From Sinohyriopsis cumingii (lineage: Eukaryota > Mollusca > Bivalvia > Unionida > Unionidae): a stretch of 64,000 nucleotides of DNA. The stretch is taken from positions 55,945,360 to 56,009,359 of the forward strand of contig CM068842.1 in NCBI GenBank assembly GCA_028554795.2. Direction: 5' to 3'. Below the pieces are notes generated by a model. That model was given only the letters and a program-made list of their open reading frames with translations. It searched no databases and was not told the origin of the DNA. Shown here piece after piece: positions 1 through 14,086 of this stretch; positions within the stretch are counted from its first letter, which is position 1, and each line of letters begins with the position of its first letter. Both the position numbers and the translations under genes were made by a program.

Positions 1-467
1 TGACAGAGATCTGCTAATACTTGATCTAGTATGAGCTGCTGGAGTTGTCGGTCTCAGTCCTATTGGAGTTATGGGCCTTGGTATGCTAGGAGTAGTTGGC
101 CTTGGAATACTTGGGGTGGTTGGCCTTTTTAGTGGTAGACTACCATTTCTTTCTAGCCCTGCATCTGATTGGGCATCATCTCCTTTAGATCCTGAACTGT
201 GGATTATACCTGGAGTCCTTGATAATTTTGAAATTCTACAGAAAACTCCTCTTTTAGGTTCACACTGAAAATAATGAACTCCGCTAACAGATCCATCATT
301 TTTGCCTACAGGTTCATCTAATACAACACCTGCCCACTCTCCAGGGGCAAACTGTGTCTCTCCTAAATAGGAAATGTACCCTGGCTTAGATCCACTGACA
401 AACACTCTATCCCCAATAATAAAGTCATCAGATGGTGGAAGAGGGGGAGGGACAGGGGGATCAGGAC
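1..467 (-). CDS. CLIP1: CLIP-170-like protein, CAP-Gly exon (partial)
   Basis: This minus-strand exon is cut by the left edge of the window. It follows a pyrimidine-rich tract and a CAG acceptor (AG at 468-469). Its frame opens with a proline-rich linker, then a CAP-Gly domain at about 414-215 with the hallmark GKNDGS (292-306) and the preceding [13 protein letters not shown] stretch. A Ser/Pro/Arg-rich tail with repeated TTPSIPRP-like units follows. CAP-Gly domains bind the EEY/F tails of tubulin and EB1, and in CLIP-170 they place the protein at growing microtubule plus ends. The exon starts in phase 1, matching the other two exons. CLIP1 and CLIP2 are not separable here, so the symbol means the family. 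Recognition of the domain is secure; the exact orthologue is inference. Confidence 0.88.
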
Positions 468-658
468 CTGCAGTAAAAAAAAGTTTTGATGAAATCCAGT
501 TGAAGATAAATTTGGATAAGCATGCATTTTAACTAAGGGATTCTTAGGATACATGTAAAACAGTTAATTTCTGACATGTGAATGCAATTGTTTGATACGG
601 TGGGTGGGGAAAAATATAACAAGCCTCCAAATCAATTCCATACATACCATAAATGAAA
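468..658. other. intron start, no feature seen
   Basis: Intronic DNA just upstream of the CAP-Gly exon. It holds the pyrimidine tract of the acceptor and nothing else recognisable. Confidence 0.5.
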
Positions 659-2607
659 TACAGTGTGACCCCGCTATAACAGGGTAGTTGAGAGCCATAA
701 AAGCTGACCGTGTTATAGACCAAACCATATTAAAAGCAAACAGGTCAGTTAGATGAAGAACATGATGCATGTACTCCCAAAAATTTGCGGGGGGGGGGCA
801 ATAAATGCGGGCGGTAAAATACGTGCTTCAGTGGCACAGTTACCATCTTAAATTGATGCATATTAAATGAGAAATACACCTGCAGTGAAAACAGAGAAGA
901 CATATATAATATTTTACTTTATTTGGAGAACCACAAATTGGTACATATATGTGAATATCGTTTATATATACATGTCTAATATATAGCATGAATAGAGTAT
1001 CAAAACCATGTACTCACCCGTGAATCTCATCATATACACTGAACCCACAAGTGATTCCATTGAAAATATGCACACACAGATTTAAAATATTCAATAATTT
1101 TGTCACAGATCATTTTGGTCTGATTTCAGTGGAAAAACATAGCACAATCATGTAACAAATGATGAAGCACATTTACTTTTCAGGATGTCCCAAGTTGGTA
1201 AAAGTTAGTTTGCGTTTTAAGCCCCCGTTGGTACATTCATAAGAATACATTTGGTCCCTGCAAAAAGGAAACTTTCAAAGCACAGTTACTGTGTTCTAAT
1301 CACATTGGAAAATGCAAAAATCCATCAGATTCCATTACTTTTATTTAAGTCTGGTACTGATGTCCTTTGAAGAAAAGTTCTTTGCTTTTATTGAAGATTG
1401 TAGTAGGCTTTCTTTGATGAAGGGTACATGCATTATTGAAGTCGCCGGTAAAGGACAGCTTTGGAGAACCAAACAAATGCCCATTTCATATTGTGGTGGT
1501 AACATTAAATAATTGTATTCCATGATTGAGACTGAATTTTGTTTCAGTTGCCGAGGATGTTTTCATAACAATCGGTGCTTCAAAGGTAATCTTTTTCATT
1601 TGAAAATTCTGCAAACTATTTTATCTGGGTACATTTTTTAAAAGAAATTGGCTGTCATTTGGTCTATTTAAGTTACTGTTCCTTCCTGCCTATTGAATAA
1701 ACCAATGAATAAGATTGTTTTGTTTGTTTTTTGTTACATTTGTGGTTGCAGCGAGATGCTGTCTTCCACGCATGCATCAAAAATTTAACAATGGGGTGTT
1801 CCGTAGGACTTAATTCTGACTGAAAAGAAGAGGAATTTTACTTATCATCCACATACAAATGTCGGTCTCTGTAAATATATTAATTACTAGAGAGCTGCCA
1901 AAAAATTTGATGAAAGATAGATTGCGAGATAATGCCTCATCCAGTTGATCTCCGCTACCAGAAATGTCAACAACCAAAAAGTGGATATCTCACAACATAC
2001 ATTACTCATGCTTGATGTCAAGATAAGTGGATTATGATATAACAATGCACTGTTTAGATGGTTTAACAATATGAACAAAAAAATTTGTTGATGTTCCAAT
2101 AGATAAATTTCAGTGCATTTTATATCCAGTTTGTGGCTTCCTTTCAAGGGGCCTCTGAATTTCTCCACTCCAAACCAATGGTTGTATATACAAGTTTAAA
2201 CAGCCAACAATGTAGCCAATAAAAAAAATTGCCAGATGGCATATTTTGCCGCCAATAAGAAAAAAAAATCCAAGTGTGCGACATTGGCGAAGCCCTACAC
2301 GATCCCAGAATAAACTTTTTACACATTATTTTTTTTGTACTTTTAAGATGAAAAAAACTACTTTTTCGTGTACAAGAAAAATACATATAAAATTTCAGGA
2401 GCCATGCCACAGTCATCTTGTATTATTCATACATGACCTATTCCCCAAAATGATAATAAACTTTTTACATTTTCTGCATACTTTTAAGATTATTTTTTTC
2501 ATGTATGAGAAAAATACGTGTATATGACATTTTGGGAGTCATACCATGACTATGTTATATCTGAATTCGTGTTATAACAGAGCATGCTATAGGAGGGTCA
2601 CACTGTA
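659..2607. mobile_element. DNA transposon-like element with tacagtgtgaccc termini
   Basis: The left end (659-680) and right end (2588-2607) are inverted copies beginning tacagtgtgaccc, followed on both sides by ctata. Both ends start with TA, as expected for Tc1/mariner or pogo-type insertion. Short ttata(a/g)ac words recur near each end. Inside, 2200-2530 has two diverged copies of an AT-rich unit (ctttttacatt...cttttaagat...aaaaatac). No intact transposase was found, so this looks like a non-autonomous or decayed copy. It could also be two related MITEs enclosing unrelated DNA. Confidence 0.5.
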
Positions 2608-2751
2608 CTGTGAACAGCTTCAATACCATAATAGTTAAGATACAGAGCAAGACAAATGGATTATTTTGTACCAAAAATAGTACCAAAAACCTGACCCCTC
2701 CATAGTTAAATATCAGCCAATCTGATGCACGATCACCTTGTACATATGGTA

Positions 2752-2995
2752 TTGTTGTTGTTTTTGTGGGCTAAACACCATCTTTCTGCGCATGTTAAGC
2801 TATAAATGGTCACCAGTATATATGGTGGAGGAAGAACCTGGGAAAACCCCAGGGAAAGAACAACTGACTCACAGGAAGCTACTTGCAAGCTTTCTCACAT
2901 ATCCACATTGGCCAAGCCTGAGACTTGAACCCACACAGACAGAGGTGAGATGTTAGGAATCTATAAAAGCAAATGCCTTAGACCACTCAAACCCA
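2752..2995 (-). mobile_element. tRNA-derived SINE (diverged)
   Basis: Same family as the better copy at 18613-18869. It lies on the minus strand: the (TTG)n tail is at the left, the body contains the ggtggaggaagaacctggg module, and the tRNA-like head is at the right with a B box (gagacttgaaccc, reading reversed). It is more diverged than the 18.6 kb copy. Confidence 0.7.
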
Positions 2996-3399
2996 CCCAC
3001 CCCCTTGTAAATAGGAATGTATCTTGCTAATTATCAAACTAGTCCAAGATCATGATGATATAAGCATTTATCCACAGTATAATAAAATTGAGATCAGACA
3101 GCTTCCAGACTGTTAAGTTCAATGAAATGCAAATCAACTTATCAATATGTTTAGATCTTGCTCATAAGCATATATTCAAAGTCGGATCAAACTCGATCAG
3201 AAATATGACCTCAAGAGTGTTAATATGGTCAGCCAGTCAGATGCAAGATCACTTCATTAATATCTGTGGAACTTGCTCATAAACAAACCTTTCTGAGATC
3301 TTGATGAGTGAACCTCTTTCCCAATTTTTACTGAAATCGGATCAGATGAAGTACAATGAATGCAGGGAGATACTGTAATCTAACATGGCCTAATGGCCA

Positions 3400-3845
3400 G
3401 GCAGGCTAAAATCTTGTTTCACAGCATAGGAGGTGATACACTCAACAAGAACATCTTCCACTGTCAACATGACTAGGAAACCAACAGTACAGAAAACTTT
3501 TTCTATATAATGAGCAAATCATGTTTCTGTAATATCTGTCATATTAATAAACGTTCAAATTTAGGCTTTTGCAAGGTTTTCAGCGTTGAAAGACAATCCA
3601 ATAAGATAAGATGTTTCTTGAGAAGTGTAAATATACTCCAAACATCTGAGTATGGCTGTAATTTCTGCAGTAGAAATGAAGGCTTTATCTGGTAACTGGC
3701 TCAAGATGGTGCCACAGGTACCAGAATGACAGCTGTAAGATTCTATCCATCTTCTGAAATGTCTGCATACTGGTTATGAAAGGCCGTCATAAGAGGCTTG
3801 GATTTCCTTGTAACTGCATTCACACCGAAAAATGAGGACTGGTTG
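3400..3845 (-). pseudogene. LINE RNase H domain remnant
   Basis: Read on the minus strand, several short frames resemble the RNase H region of non-LTR retrotransposons. One has a TAEITAIL stretch (around 3650-3675), like the motif holding the second acidic residue. Further on are WFPSHVD (about 3450-3475) and, in another frame, LTVEDVLVEC, like the segment after the RNase H domain. Frames shift repeatedly, so this is a dead fragment. No reverse transcriptase part is attached. Confidence 0.55.
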
Positions 3846-5004
3846 AATACATTTCCAATTTGCAAAGATCAAACATTATTACTGGTGGGTGGTTGATAAC
3901 CATGTTGGTGATTTGTAACATAAAATGTTGCATCAATGGCAAGATTTTTTTTCTGTTGACTCCTGAAGATGTGCAGGATGTGTCTGTCAGATGTGCAGAC
4001 TGATGTGAGCACATGATTAAGTCAAGTTTAGATCACAATAAGCAAAACCAGTGAAAGACCCTCTAGTCTGCTCCCAAATCTGTGTCTGCCATGACTTGTA
4101 TCAAAACCAGAACATTTGCTCCCAAGATATCGAATATGTGGAAGGAAAACAAGCACTACAAATTTAGTCTCATCCACAAGTATGACAAGAGAGTCGGGCA
4201 AAGTGACGGGATTTACCATATAATATTCAAATGAATGCTTTATAACTTTGTATCATCCAATTTCATAAGTTTCATCACTCACTAGCTTGAAGATTTCTAA
4301 CAGAAAAATTCATTAATCTGTCAGAAAACCACATTAAACTATTATTTCCTTTCCATACTCACTCTAAAACACATTAAAAAGATTGAAGCAATTAGGTAAT
4401 GGAAATACATTTTCATCAGTACAGATGTACTAGCCACTTAATATACCAACGTTTTTCCCTGCAAAGAAAGTACATCCACCAGTGTCTCAATGATGTTGAC
4501 ATTTTAACGGCGCTTTTTGAAAAACATGATTTAAAACCTAACCAAATTTACATGGTTCATGATGGAAGTGGAAAATATACATTACAGAATATTATGCAGG
4601 GTCTTAAAACAATGTGAATGGCAGCATAATCAAATTATGTATGAAAAAGACAAATCTGTTTGCTTGAAACGTTAAAAAGAAAAAAATACTTTTTACAGAA
4701 CTAATTATAAGGTCCAATGGACCGATAAAAATCCAAATATTTCATAAAGAATCCAGATCCCCCCCCCATGGATTCTATTTTTTGGTTTGTTAATTATCCC
4801 ATGTATGTTTGACTATATTAACCTACATGATAAAGTAAATAGTTTGTACCAATGTCTTATTTTGTCTAAACTGTGGCTGTTGTTTCAAGTACAGTGTTAA
4901 ATATATTTTAATAATGACAGGGAAAGCAAAAATACAGGACACAGGAGCAGCAAGCAACAAGAGTGCATATAATGAGAGGTTGGGGAAGGTGTGGGAAGTG
5001 TTAC
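3846..5004. other. intronic DNA, no gene seen
   Basis: AT-rich intron of the CLIP-like gene. Short open frames exist, for example on the plus strand at 4399-4617, but none has a recognisable domain or splice signals. Confidence 0.4.
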
Positions 5005-5091
5005 CTGGGAGAGTAGAAATGGTTTCAGCAGCATACTTCTCTGCCATTCCTGAACTCATGCCAGCGGCACGGGCACTTTTGGCTAGGGCAC
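5005..5091 (-). CDS. CLIP1: CLIP-170-like small in-frame exon
   Basis: An 87-nt exon inferred from an acceptor AG at 5092-5093 and a donor GTAACA starting at 5004. It encodes 29 residues rich in Ala, Ser and Met. Both ends are phase 1, so it joins the N-terminal exon (14360-14471) and the CAP-Gly exon (1-467) without a frame change and could be skipped without harm. It would be a cassette between the N-terminus and the first CAP-Gly domain. No domain is recognisable in it. The call rests on phase agreement and splice sites; it has not been checked against transcripts. Confidence 0.6.
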
Positions 5092-8000
5092 CTTAAAACA
5101 CAACAGTCATAACAACAAATGCAGATCTATACAAATGCACACAAATGAATGGCTTCATTCACTACAAAGCATAGGTTAGCAAAGCAAAGAAAATGAAACA
5201 AATGGTCATTCCAAAGGAGCATTCACATTCCAGATGTTACTGATAAAATAGCACAAATCATAGAATAAAAATAATGAAATTCAAAACATTTTTATTGTTG
5301 TGTAAGAATGTGTTTTATGTGACACAAGAACACATTCAATTCAGTTCAACCTTATCTCCAGACCTGTAATAAATTATCAGTTTCGATAATTTACAAACTA
5401 AGTAATTCGAAGCTAAACAAGTGTAAAAGTACTAGATGCTTTCGTACTCTTCATTAAGTTGCTTCTTAAGATGAATGGATAACAAATGAAGAAAATATTT
5501 AAACTAATAAAATTATTCAAGCACATTAGATATAAAATTAAAGGAAATGAAAGTTACATCTACATGTAGATAGCTATACAGCTATAAAGGACACTCAAAT
5601 TTTAAAAAAAATAAACAACATAAATTGTCCTTTGTGGACAGATACTAAACTGTATGTAAGTCTTGGGACAGACAACAGCAATTATTATTTCTTATGTCTG
5701 AATAATCAATATGCAAATACTAATATAACTTTTGTCAGTGTTCCAACATGTACACAAGCAAGATGTCCCAGTCAATCTGATACAAGATTACCTCATGCAC
5801 CAATTTTTCTCATTATTCAAACAGTGCAAGATCTTCATCATATATTCTAAGTCTAACCAAAAATGGATCAAAATTCTGCCAGTCATAGTGGTAACAAGGC
5901 AAGCCTATCAGATGGAAAATTATTTCTTGCTCAATACTGAACCCATGCTAGATCATAATATACATCACTTATATTTCCAATTTTTTAAATCGGATCAGAT
6001 CCAGGTTATAACTTCCAGCAAACTCAATAAACCCAGCCTTAAGAAGTCAAGGAGAAATCAGCACAATTATCACTGCAGAGTAAACATGTCAGTACTTAAC
6101 TGCTATTGATCTAAATATCTGGACATCAAAAAATCAATACTTTTCTCTCTGGCAGCTTGTTCAATTACTAATGAAATTAATACATTTTTTGAGACTATTT
6201 TGTCTGGAAGATAAAAGTATCTATTGCCAGTGTTTCTCTATGTCCAGCAAGTCTAATGCAGGTCAGAAATCGTCAAAGCAAACTAAGCTACATTATATCC
6301 TTTGCTGTCAATAAAGAACACTTTTATGACAATGTAAATATTTCGGTGTTCTCTTCCTCAAACAAAGAATTATAACTGTTTTCTGTTGGTCTTTTATTTC
6401 TAAAACTGTCAGTCTGTTCATCATGTAAATGTACTGCCACTGGTAATAAGTAAGAGCCGTCCCTAAATTATATAATTACTGTACACTAATGTCTGTATGT
6501 TTAGGGAAACTTACAAACCATGGAAGATATGATGTTGCTTTATCTGTTGGAGTAAAGTATTAACAAAATCAACTGATGGTCCAACAAATCACTAGCTATC
6601 TATGAATGTGATAAATTATCATAAACACATGCAAACTGCTAACTGGAACCTATTCTAATACTGATTTATAAAGACTGCCTTTGACAAAAGAATGTATCAA
6701 CAATATGATATACAACTATTCATGGCATCTCACCTCTGACAAATGGAAACACAATTCATATTTTCATTTATTAAGCTTGAAGCATCTTCAAATCACACAA
6801 AGCTATCCACTTTACAAAGAACAGGAATTGACTACATCAAGTTTTCACTTGTACCACAATGAGTAATCATGACTTGTGAATCATGTCAGCTGTTTTTATT
6901 GCTGACAACACTTGTATTTAATCCATGAGATAATATACATGGCCTGATTGAACTCTATTCCAACACCTTTTTGTGTCGGATATTTATTTGTATGATTAAA
7001 AATTACAAATTTTAAAGACATGGTATCCTGAAAATTGGAGGAAATGGATATTTAAGTTAATTTTTGGCATGGTCACACACATTAAAACTAATGCTACATT
7101 ATTTCAAATATTTTCAAAGCAATGCTTCAGTGAGTTCTCTATCATATTTTCATAAAAATATTACTAAAGTTCATTGTAGTGATGCCACTGGTTCAATGTA
7201 CATGTGGTAACACCACCATGTAACAAGGTCATTCAATCAGTGCTGATTACATATACCTGGGGAATATTTTCAGTGTTGCAATATTCAATACCACCTATTA
7301 AGAAGGTTAAGTATCTAAATTTTCAAAGAAGAAAATGTGCTAATTACCAGATGACTGGTAAACAGGTTTATTGTAACAGTGCATAAAACTACAATAGCAA
7401 ACAAATGCAAACAAGGAAGAAGTCAATGTTGAATTAGATACCATATTATAGTAATGCAACATGCTTGTCATTGTCCAAAGAAATAATACAGCTTTGAAAC
7501 AGAAATAGGAAAACAAAAAGATGAATATTAAATATCATTATGGATTTATGACAATCTCATCATTCCAGTAATGTTAGTTTCTTGATAAGAACATTCTGAT
7601 GAACAAATTCTGCACGAGAATGTGCTCAGGTGTCCAAAAATTTACAGTGTATCAATAATTACAATGATTTCATGTCTAAACTTATAGCATGACAAAATTA
7701 TTTTTGCAATAAATACATGTAGTTGTGTCCAAAGTTATATAGAGGTTTAATATGTAAAGAGACTGAAGAAAAAGAATTCTTAATTATTATTCTTAATTAT
7801 TATTATTTTAATATAGGTGTACACTAAGCCAGGCTTTCTTCTATAAAGAAAAATGTGACTAATATCTCCAGTATGATGCTGGTTTGGTAAAAGTGCGTGT
7901 GTGTGTGTGTGCGTGTGTGTGATTTCGTTTTTTAATATCTGCAGTGTGGAAGTTTGTAGTGATGTCTAACACTGGGGCATCATGCTGCAGACATGTCCCA

Positions 8001-10887
8001 CCCAGTCACATTATCCTGACACCAAGATGACCAGTCCTAACACTAACCTCTTAATGCTGAGTGCCAAGCGAGGCAGCTGCTAGTACATTTTTGTAAGTCT
8101 TTGATATGACTCAGCTGTAGTTGGAACCCGTGACCTTCTGCATCCGAGGTGGTGGTAAAAATGTATTCACTTCTTGACAAGCGAAAATGTTATTTGCTGT
8201 TTCAGTTACAGTTGCTATGGGTTGTATATAAGTAGTTTTTGATGTTATGCCCTTCAGTCAATTATGTTTAACCAACATATTAAGCAGAAAAACACCCCAG
8301 TATGCCTTCTGTCAACTTTGCCCAAATTCTGTTGAGCAGTTCTGCAGAGAAGTTAATTAAAAAATTTCTATCTTTAGTAATGGAAGTTGTATTGGATGAT
8401 TTACTCACCACATCCATTTAACACATTTTTAAAAGCCTTGAGGCCAGAACATTCTCTGTAAGATTATTTGCAAAGTGTATCAGTGGTTTTTAAGAAGCTC
8501 ACCTAATTGGAAGGTGAACTAAAAATCACAAGCTTTATACATCTCTCCCTTGGTAACTCACACATTACAGGGTCAATAAACATCAAATGCACCACAGAAG
8601 TAAGGCCATGAGATACAAAGAGAGTCTTTCATTTTGGTTAACAGTTGTAAAACATGGGTGGTGTGCTAGTAACATTTGTTTATACATAAGAATCATAATC
8701 TCCACTAACTTTCCCAAATATTCATCCAATAGATAGTAGACTTGAAGAAGCTGATTGAAGAAGTCAATTAAAGTCAATAAACTGGCAGCAGAGAGATCAA
8801 GTTGACATGCAGTACTTGCAAATTTGTGTCTTTAGAGGTGTAGAAGCTTCCCTTGTAAGGTCAGAACGTGAATCCATCTTAAGCAAACACAACTAAAGCT
8901 GAAGATATATTAAAAATACATGTGCATTGGTTAATTCCTCATTGATTTTAAATATCACCATACACATCTTTGCTTACAGCACATGGTAAAGACTGAGTAC
9001 AACTTTGTGTTGTATGATGTCATGAATACAGTCAGCATATACAAATCTCACTGTCCCAGAGCAATACACTAGTATGTGAAAAAATATCAACCAAAACAAC
9101 AAAGAAGATAAAAATAGTTACACTTGAAAAACATACCAGCTATTCTGAATGTATCAATGCCTAATTTTAACAATAATTGGCAGGTTACCCAAAAAACAAA
9201 CACTTACCATGCTGTTTAATTTTCATCAGAAATTAGACTGACCATGTATGTTACTCTTGTATTGAAGGAGACAATTAATTTGTTAACTGGTTTGGTCATC
9301 ACATCAAAGAACCATTCAGTCATCTACAATTGTCAAATGCCAGTTTTGGCATCATGTAAGGAGAGTTATTACAACTACTTTTTGTATGCTTTGGTTTCAT
9401 AATACTCTCATGCCCTTGTCATTACACACAATACTTGACAGTCTGGCGTCAGTGTAAATACAAATGTTTACATTCTCTTTTATGCCAGCCATTAATATAC
9501 AAACATAGACATTTCAACCATTAATACATGTGAATACTGGAAAATCATTATTACTGGGATTTTTCAAAACATCATATTTTATCATCATGCATTTCTTTAT
9601 TTTTGTTCCCAACTTAGCCCAAATAATGAGATCTATGGATTTTATCACATTATATTTGCCTCATTAGTTCTATGGGTTCAGAATGATGTAATGTTCCAGT
9701 TACATGTACATGAAATGTTACAGAAACTTTATGTAACTTTTTTTATACATGACATAATAATATGGCTAATGGGTCATGCAAATGTAAACAGATCTTTTTT
9801 TCTCAGAAATATTCAGATCATTTTAACAGTTTTTGAATATTTAGTTTAAATTGACATATGCGATGTTTGATTTAGATGACAGCCAAATGAGATGACAACC
9901 TACTGAATGATATGCAATTGAGATTGCAATCTGTGTATTTAATAATAATTATGATATGATCAACCTTTACAATGTAATAACAGAAACATTCCTTGGAAGT
10001 TGTACAGATCATTTATGAACCTCTTTGAAACACATACTAAATGATGACAAAATGGAAAATGAATAGAAAACAAACATTAAATGAATGCTGGGCACATGCA
10101 AAGCCAAATGAATGATAGGTAAATGCTTAAAAGCAGGGTCATTGAGAAGAAAAACTGTTGCAATATCCTTACCTTTTTTCTTGTTTATTCAAGAAAATTC
10201 AAATAGTGTCGATGCATTAAATTCTGCAATAAACATGAGCTTTTCCAACAAAAAATATTATCAGTTAGTCATAGTTAAGTCTGACTAAAGCAGTTCTCAA
10301 CAAAGTTCTTGTCCACAGCAATAAATTATCCATGTCAAATGGATCAGAACATGGTTATTTTAGTGGACAAGAAAACTACCAATGTTTAATTTAAAGTTCA
10401 TAATGTTAGAAAAGTTAACATTTATTGCAAAACTGAATAAATCAACTACCATGGGCCATCAGTGCTGAGATTCAAATTCCTCATACTTGAATAACCATTC
10501 TCTGCCAGAATTTATTTTGGACATTTGAATCTACATTTATTTTTCCACACTCTATGGTACTGTGGAATTAGAACAGTGGTGTTTGCAGAAGATTTCATCT
10601 TCTTTTCTTACACTTTCAATCCATCATTAAACTCTAAACATTTCTGATTGATGACCAAGCTAATCAAAATCAGCTAAGACATTTCTACCAACCAATGAAA
10701 TTGATCATTTTGTACTTCTTTTGCAATGAGCGAATGAGCACACTCTATTCATAAGCTTTGGATGTGTCTGATTCAGATGGATGAGAATCAACCAAATTGT
10801 ATTTGATCTCATCTTGAGTTATCTCTTTTATATACCCTACGACTTTTTAGGAACCAATACTTGTACAAATCAATGTAAGCATTTAGT
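5092..10887. other. large intron, simple repeats only
   Basis: Intron of the CLIP-like gene. It contains a (GT)n run at about 7892-7921 and low-complexity AT stretches. Diverged repeat words (ggatcaga, agatcttga) shared with 3000-3380 occur at 5720-6010. No coding frame with a recognisable product was found. Confidence 0.4.
7892..7921. repeat. (GT)n microsatellite
   Basis: Alternating GT with two C interruptions. Confidence 0.9.
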
Positions 10888-10960
10888 GTATGTATGTATG
10901 TATGTATGTATGTATGTAGGCATGTATGTATGTATGTATGTAGGTATGTATGTATGTATT
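10888..10960. repeat. (TATG)n microsatellite
   Basis: About eighteen copies of a tetranucleotide, interrupted by a few TAGG and CATG variants. It produces spurious open frames on both strands. Confidence 0.95.
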
Positions 10961-11144
10961 AGCACATAATGGCATCTTGGCACAATAATGGCTATATGGC
11001 ACAAAACAACAGTAAAGATCTAACACAAGTCCCTCAGAAGCAATGACTCTAAAGGCCAAAAAATAATATCCATACATTCATGATAAGTCTACTTCTTAAA
11101 TCTGACTGCTGACTGCTGAAACCATTTCTGATATTTCTAAACAG

Positions 11145-12005
11145 TTACAAGATTTGCAAATTAGCTGGTGTGGCAGCTATACTGGATGCTAGGTTGGCTC
11201 AAGTTTAATTAAGGCCAACTAGACATCATTTTATGTCTTTTTTGTTTAAACTTCATGTGAATATGACCATTCATTCAGGAGAAATAACAAGATTTTCAAG
11301 ATGGATGCCATTGTGGTCAATTGGCTGTCAGATCAGCACCATTTTCATTTAGGAGCAATAAACATCATGAAAGGTTCTTTGAAGAAAAACCCATGTCATC
11401 ATGCCCATCCATCTAGAAGGAGTAGAAAAATTTTCAAACTGGCCACCACGGTAGTCATACTGGAGGTTATGCAGCTTCCTAATTTAGAACCAACTAGATA
11501 TTATATGTCTCATGGCGAAAGTTCATGACAGCATGACTTTCCATATAGTAGTAGAAATAATATTTTCAACATCTCTCATAAAATCCAAATGTCAATAGAC
11601 CATCCATCTGGAAGTAGTAGCCAATAATTTCAAGATGGAATCAGATCAGCACCAGTTTCATCTGGGACCAAATGGACATCATAAGAAGTCTTCTGATGAC
11701 AACCCCGTTTTGCTATGACTTTCCATTCATTGGGAGAAACAAGCTGCCATATTGGTCATCTGATTACTAGATAATAAAAGAAGTCTTTCAATGGAACTTC
11801 CATGTTAATATGACCATACATTTTCAAGAGGATTTCCAAGCAGAACCATTTTTATTTAGGATCTACTAAACCATGTGATGAATGTATCTGTAAAATTGCA
11901 TGGCAATACTTTCCAGTAGTTAAGGAGTAACAATAAAACATTTGTGCTAATGGATGCATGACGGACAACAGGCCATCCCACAAGCTCATCAGATTCTGAT
12001 AAGTC
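11145..12005. repeat. Diverged tandem array A, unit about 150 bp
   Basis: Repeated words in fixed order: ttttcaagatggc, cagatcagcaccattttcattta, gaccaactagacatcataagaag, then aaaaccccatg and atgaccatccat. They recur about every 150 bp. The array ends with a distinct module (atgaatgt...ttccaagtag...aggagtagcaataa...gacggacaacag...catcccacaagctcatc) that also ends arrays B and D. Confidence 0.75.
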
Positions 12006-12289
12006 AAACTGAAAAAAGGCATACAAATTCTGTAAGAGGTATATAAAATGAATGATCAATGTACAAAATATAAAACAAAATACAGGATTTAGTTTGTTTT
12101 TTTTTATATATACTACATTCCCTCAACAGTCCAAGATTTTCTCTGGTGGTACATCATCATACAATTTCTTAACAAGGTGTTTGGAAATTTCTTACAAAGG
12201 AAAGGCTAAGCTTGTACTTTATGCACAATGTTGATGCACAAATTATTAAATGTGCAAGGATTATTAAAGTTTGGTGGCATCATCAAACT

Positions 12290-12460
12290 TCACCCATTAA
12301 CCCATCACATAAAAAAGCTTCTCTCTATCAGGGTGTAAGATGATACACTTAAGAAGAATGTGTTCAGCTGTAAGTGGACATTGGCAGGGTATGCACTCTG
12401 GTTGAGGTCAGCCTTCAGGAGGTATGCATGAGTGAGGTAGGTTAATCCTATGCATGATCA
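12290..12460 (-). pseudogene. LINE fragment after RNase H
   Basis: A minus-strand frame reads through a Cys-rich segment (PECIPCQCPLTAEHILLKC, about 12345-12400). This resembles the conserved C-terminal end that follows RNase H in some LINE ORF2 proteins. The frame has one stop. It looks like the same family as the 3400-3845 fragment. Confidence 0.5.
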
Positions 12461-12597
12461 GCACAATACCACCTCTTCTATGCAATGTTATCTTCATGCA
12501 ATGTTATCTTCTTAAGTTTATTAGTGGAATTTTCATGCCACATATTTTGCCAAGTATACAGAATATGCTGATCTGTACAATATTATGTCTGTATATC

Positions 12598-12770
12598 AGT
12601 GTTTCCCTTTACCCTCATTTGCGCTTCAGGGACCCCCAAATTTTTAATTTAACCCCCAGTTTTGATACCAAAGTTGTTGTTTTTTTTACTAAATCTGACC
12701 CCCAGTTTTGACACTGGGGCTATTTTTTACCTGCAGTCTTGTACCCCTAGGGGATACACTGGTATATGGA
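12598..12770 (+). repeat. Dispersed repeat, plus copy
   Basis: Contains repeated tgacccccagttttgacactgggg-like words and ends ccctaggggatacactgg. An inverted copy lies at 19975-20080, starting agtgtatcccccagggg. Family unknown. Confidence 0.55.
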
Positions 12771-14086
12771 ATCTTCCTTTCAGAAATGGGGAACTACCAT
12801 GCAGCTTTGGCTGCCTTATCTGTCCTTTCAGGTATATATGGTAATCTAAGAGCTAATGCCATTACTCACCACAACAGCTCCCCATGCTTCTTCCAACCTA
12901 TTACCATTCTACCTAACTCCTAACTTTCATGACTTCACTGTTAAATAATAATCTTTTTTCTACATCTAAACTGTAGCGAAGGAAACTAAAAATTATGACC
13001 CTCATCTTAAATACAAAGTTTAGTAGATTTCATTTGGAAATTAAGAAGACTGAATTGTGGACAGACTGATGGATGAAAATCACAATTAAAACACACATTC
13101 TACATTTAACATCAAATTTTGAATTTGAAACCAGGATTATACACCATGCTACACAACAGATGTTCACAAACATGCTCACGAATTCAAAAATGAAAAAAAA
13201 ATATCTTCAAAGTTAGGAATTATGGGACCAATCTTTTCATTTGTACAGGGGATGGGGACAGCCTGGGGCTTTTCATTCTAGCTGAAACATTTTTAACCTC
13301 AAGATATTTTTCTATAAATCTGAGTAAGAATATATTTTTTCTTCAGATATATGCATTTGTGGGCCAGAAATTTCTGCATACAAAAATCTGAGCCCATATT
13401 CTGAAAATCATATGATCTGTTTCTATCCTACTCAACTTTCATAAAAGGAAAGAATATAAAAATAGAATAATACAATTCATTGCTATATCAGCTGAATAGT
13501 ATAGGTATCACTAGAATAATTGAGCTAATCGGCTGTTACTGCATCCTAATGTAGTCCCTACAAAATCATTCAAACTTTTACTGACTTTTTTTGCCCTTAA
13601 AGACCTGCTTACTAATGAAATGTTACATGCCTTAAACAAAAAAGCAACATAAAAGCCGGACAGAAAATGAAATGTTCACTGAGCTCAGAATCTTGGCTAC
13701 TATGTAGAATTAGAAAGCAAACAGTGTAATTCAGCTGGTCTTGAAAAGGTCTCTTGCACTAAACATTTTCATGTACATCTAATAAAACTATTTCCAAAAA
13801 ATGCAACATGACCTATGCTGATGTGCTTGTATGTTGAGCTGAAGTCAGTGCCAAACATAAGTAAAACCATCCTGGCAAATCTGAACTTAAAACTAATGAG
13901 GTGGAAGTCACAAAAACATCAGAAAAATGAAAACAATATATATGGAACCATAATTAGTGCAGTGATGCTGTGTAGTGACAATATTTTGGGTAAAAGAGGG
14001 AAAAGTGATGTGAGTTCTGTGGGAAAATGCTCCTGAGTACTGAAAATGATATTGAAAAATCTTTATTAAGGGACTTTCCAACTAGT
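12771..14086. other. intronic DNA, nothing recognised
   Basis: AT-rich, with no coherent coding frame, repeat or hairpin noticed. Confidence 0.4.

Noticed and set aside
71-268. Plus-strand ORF over the left edge
   Set aside because: It is antisense to the CAP-Gly exon, which has clear domain and splice evidence.
10781-11077. Open frames on both strands with repeated YVCM / THIH words
   Set aside because: They come from the (TATG)n microsatellite.
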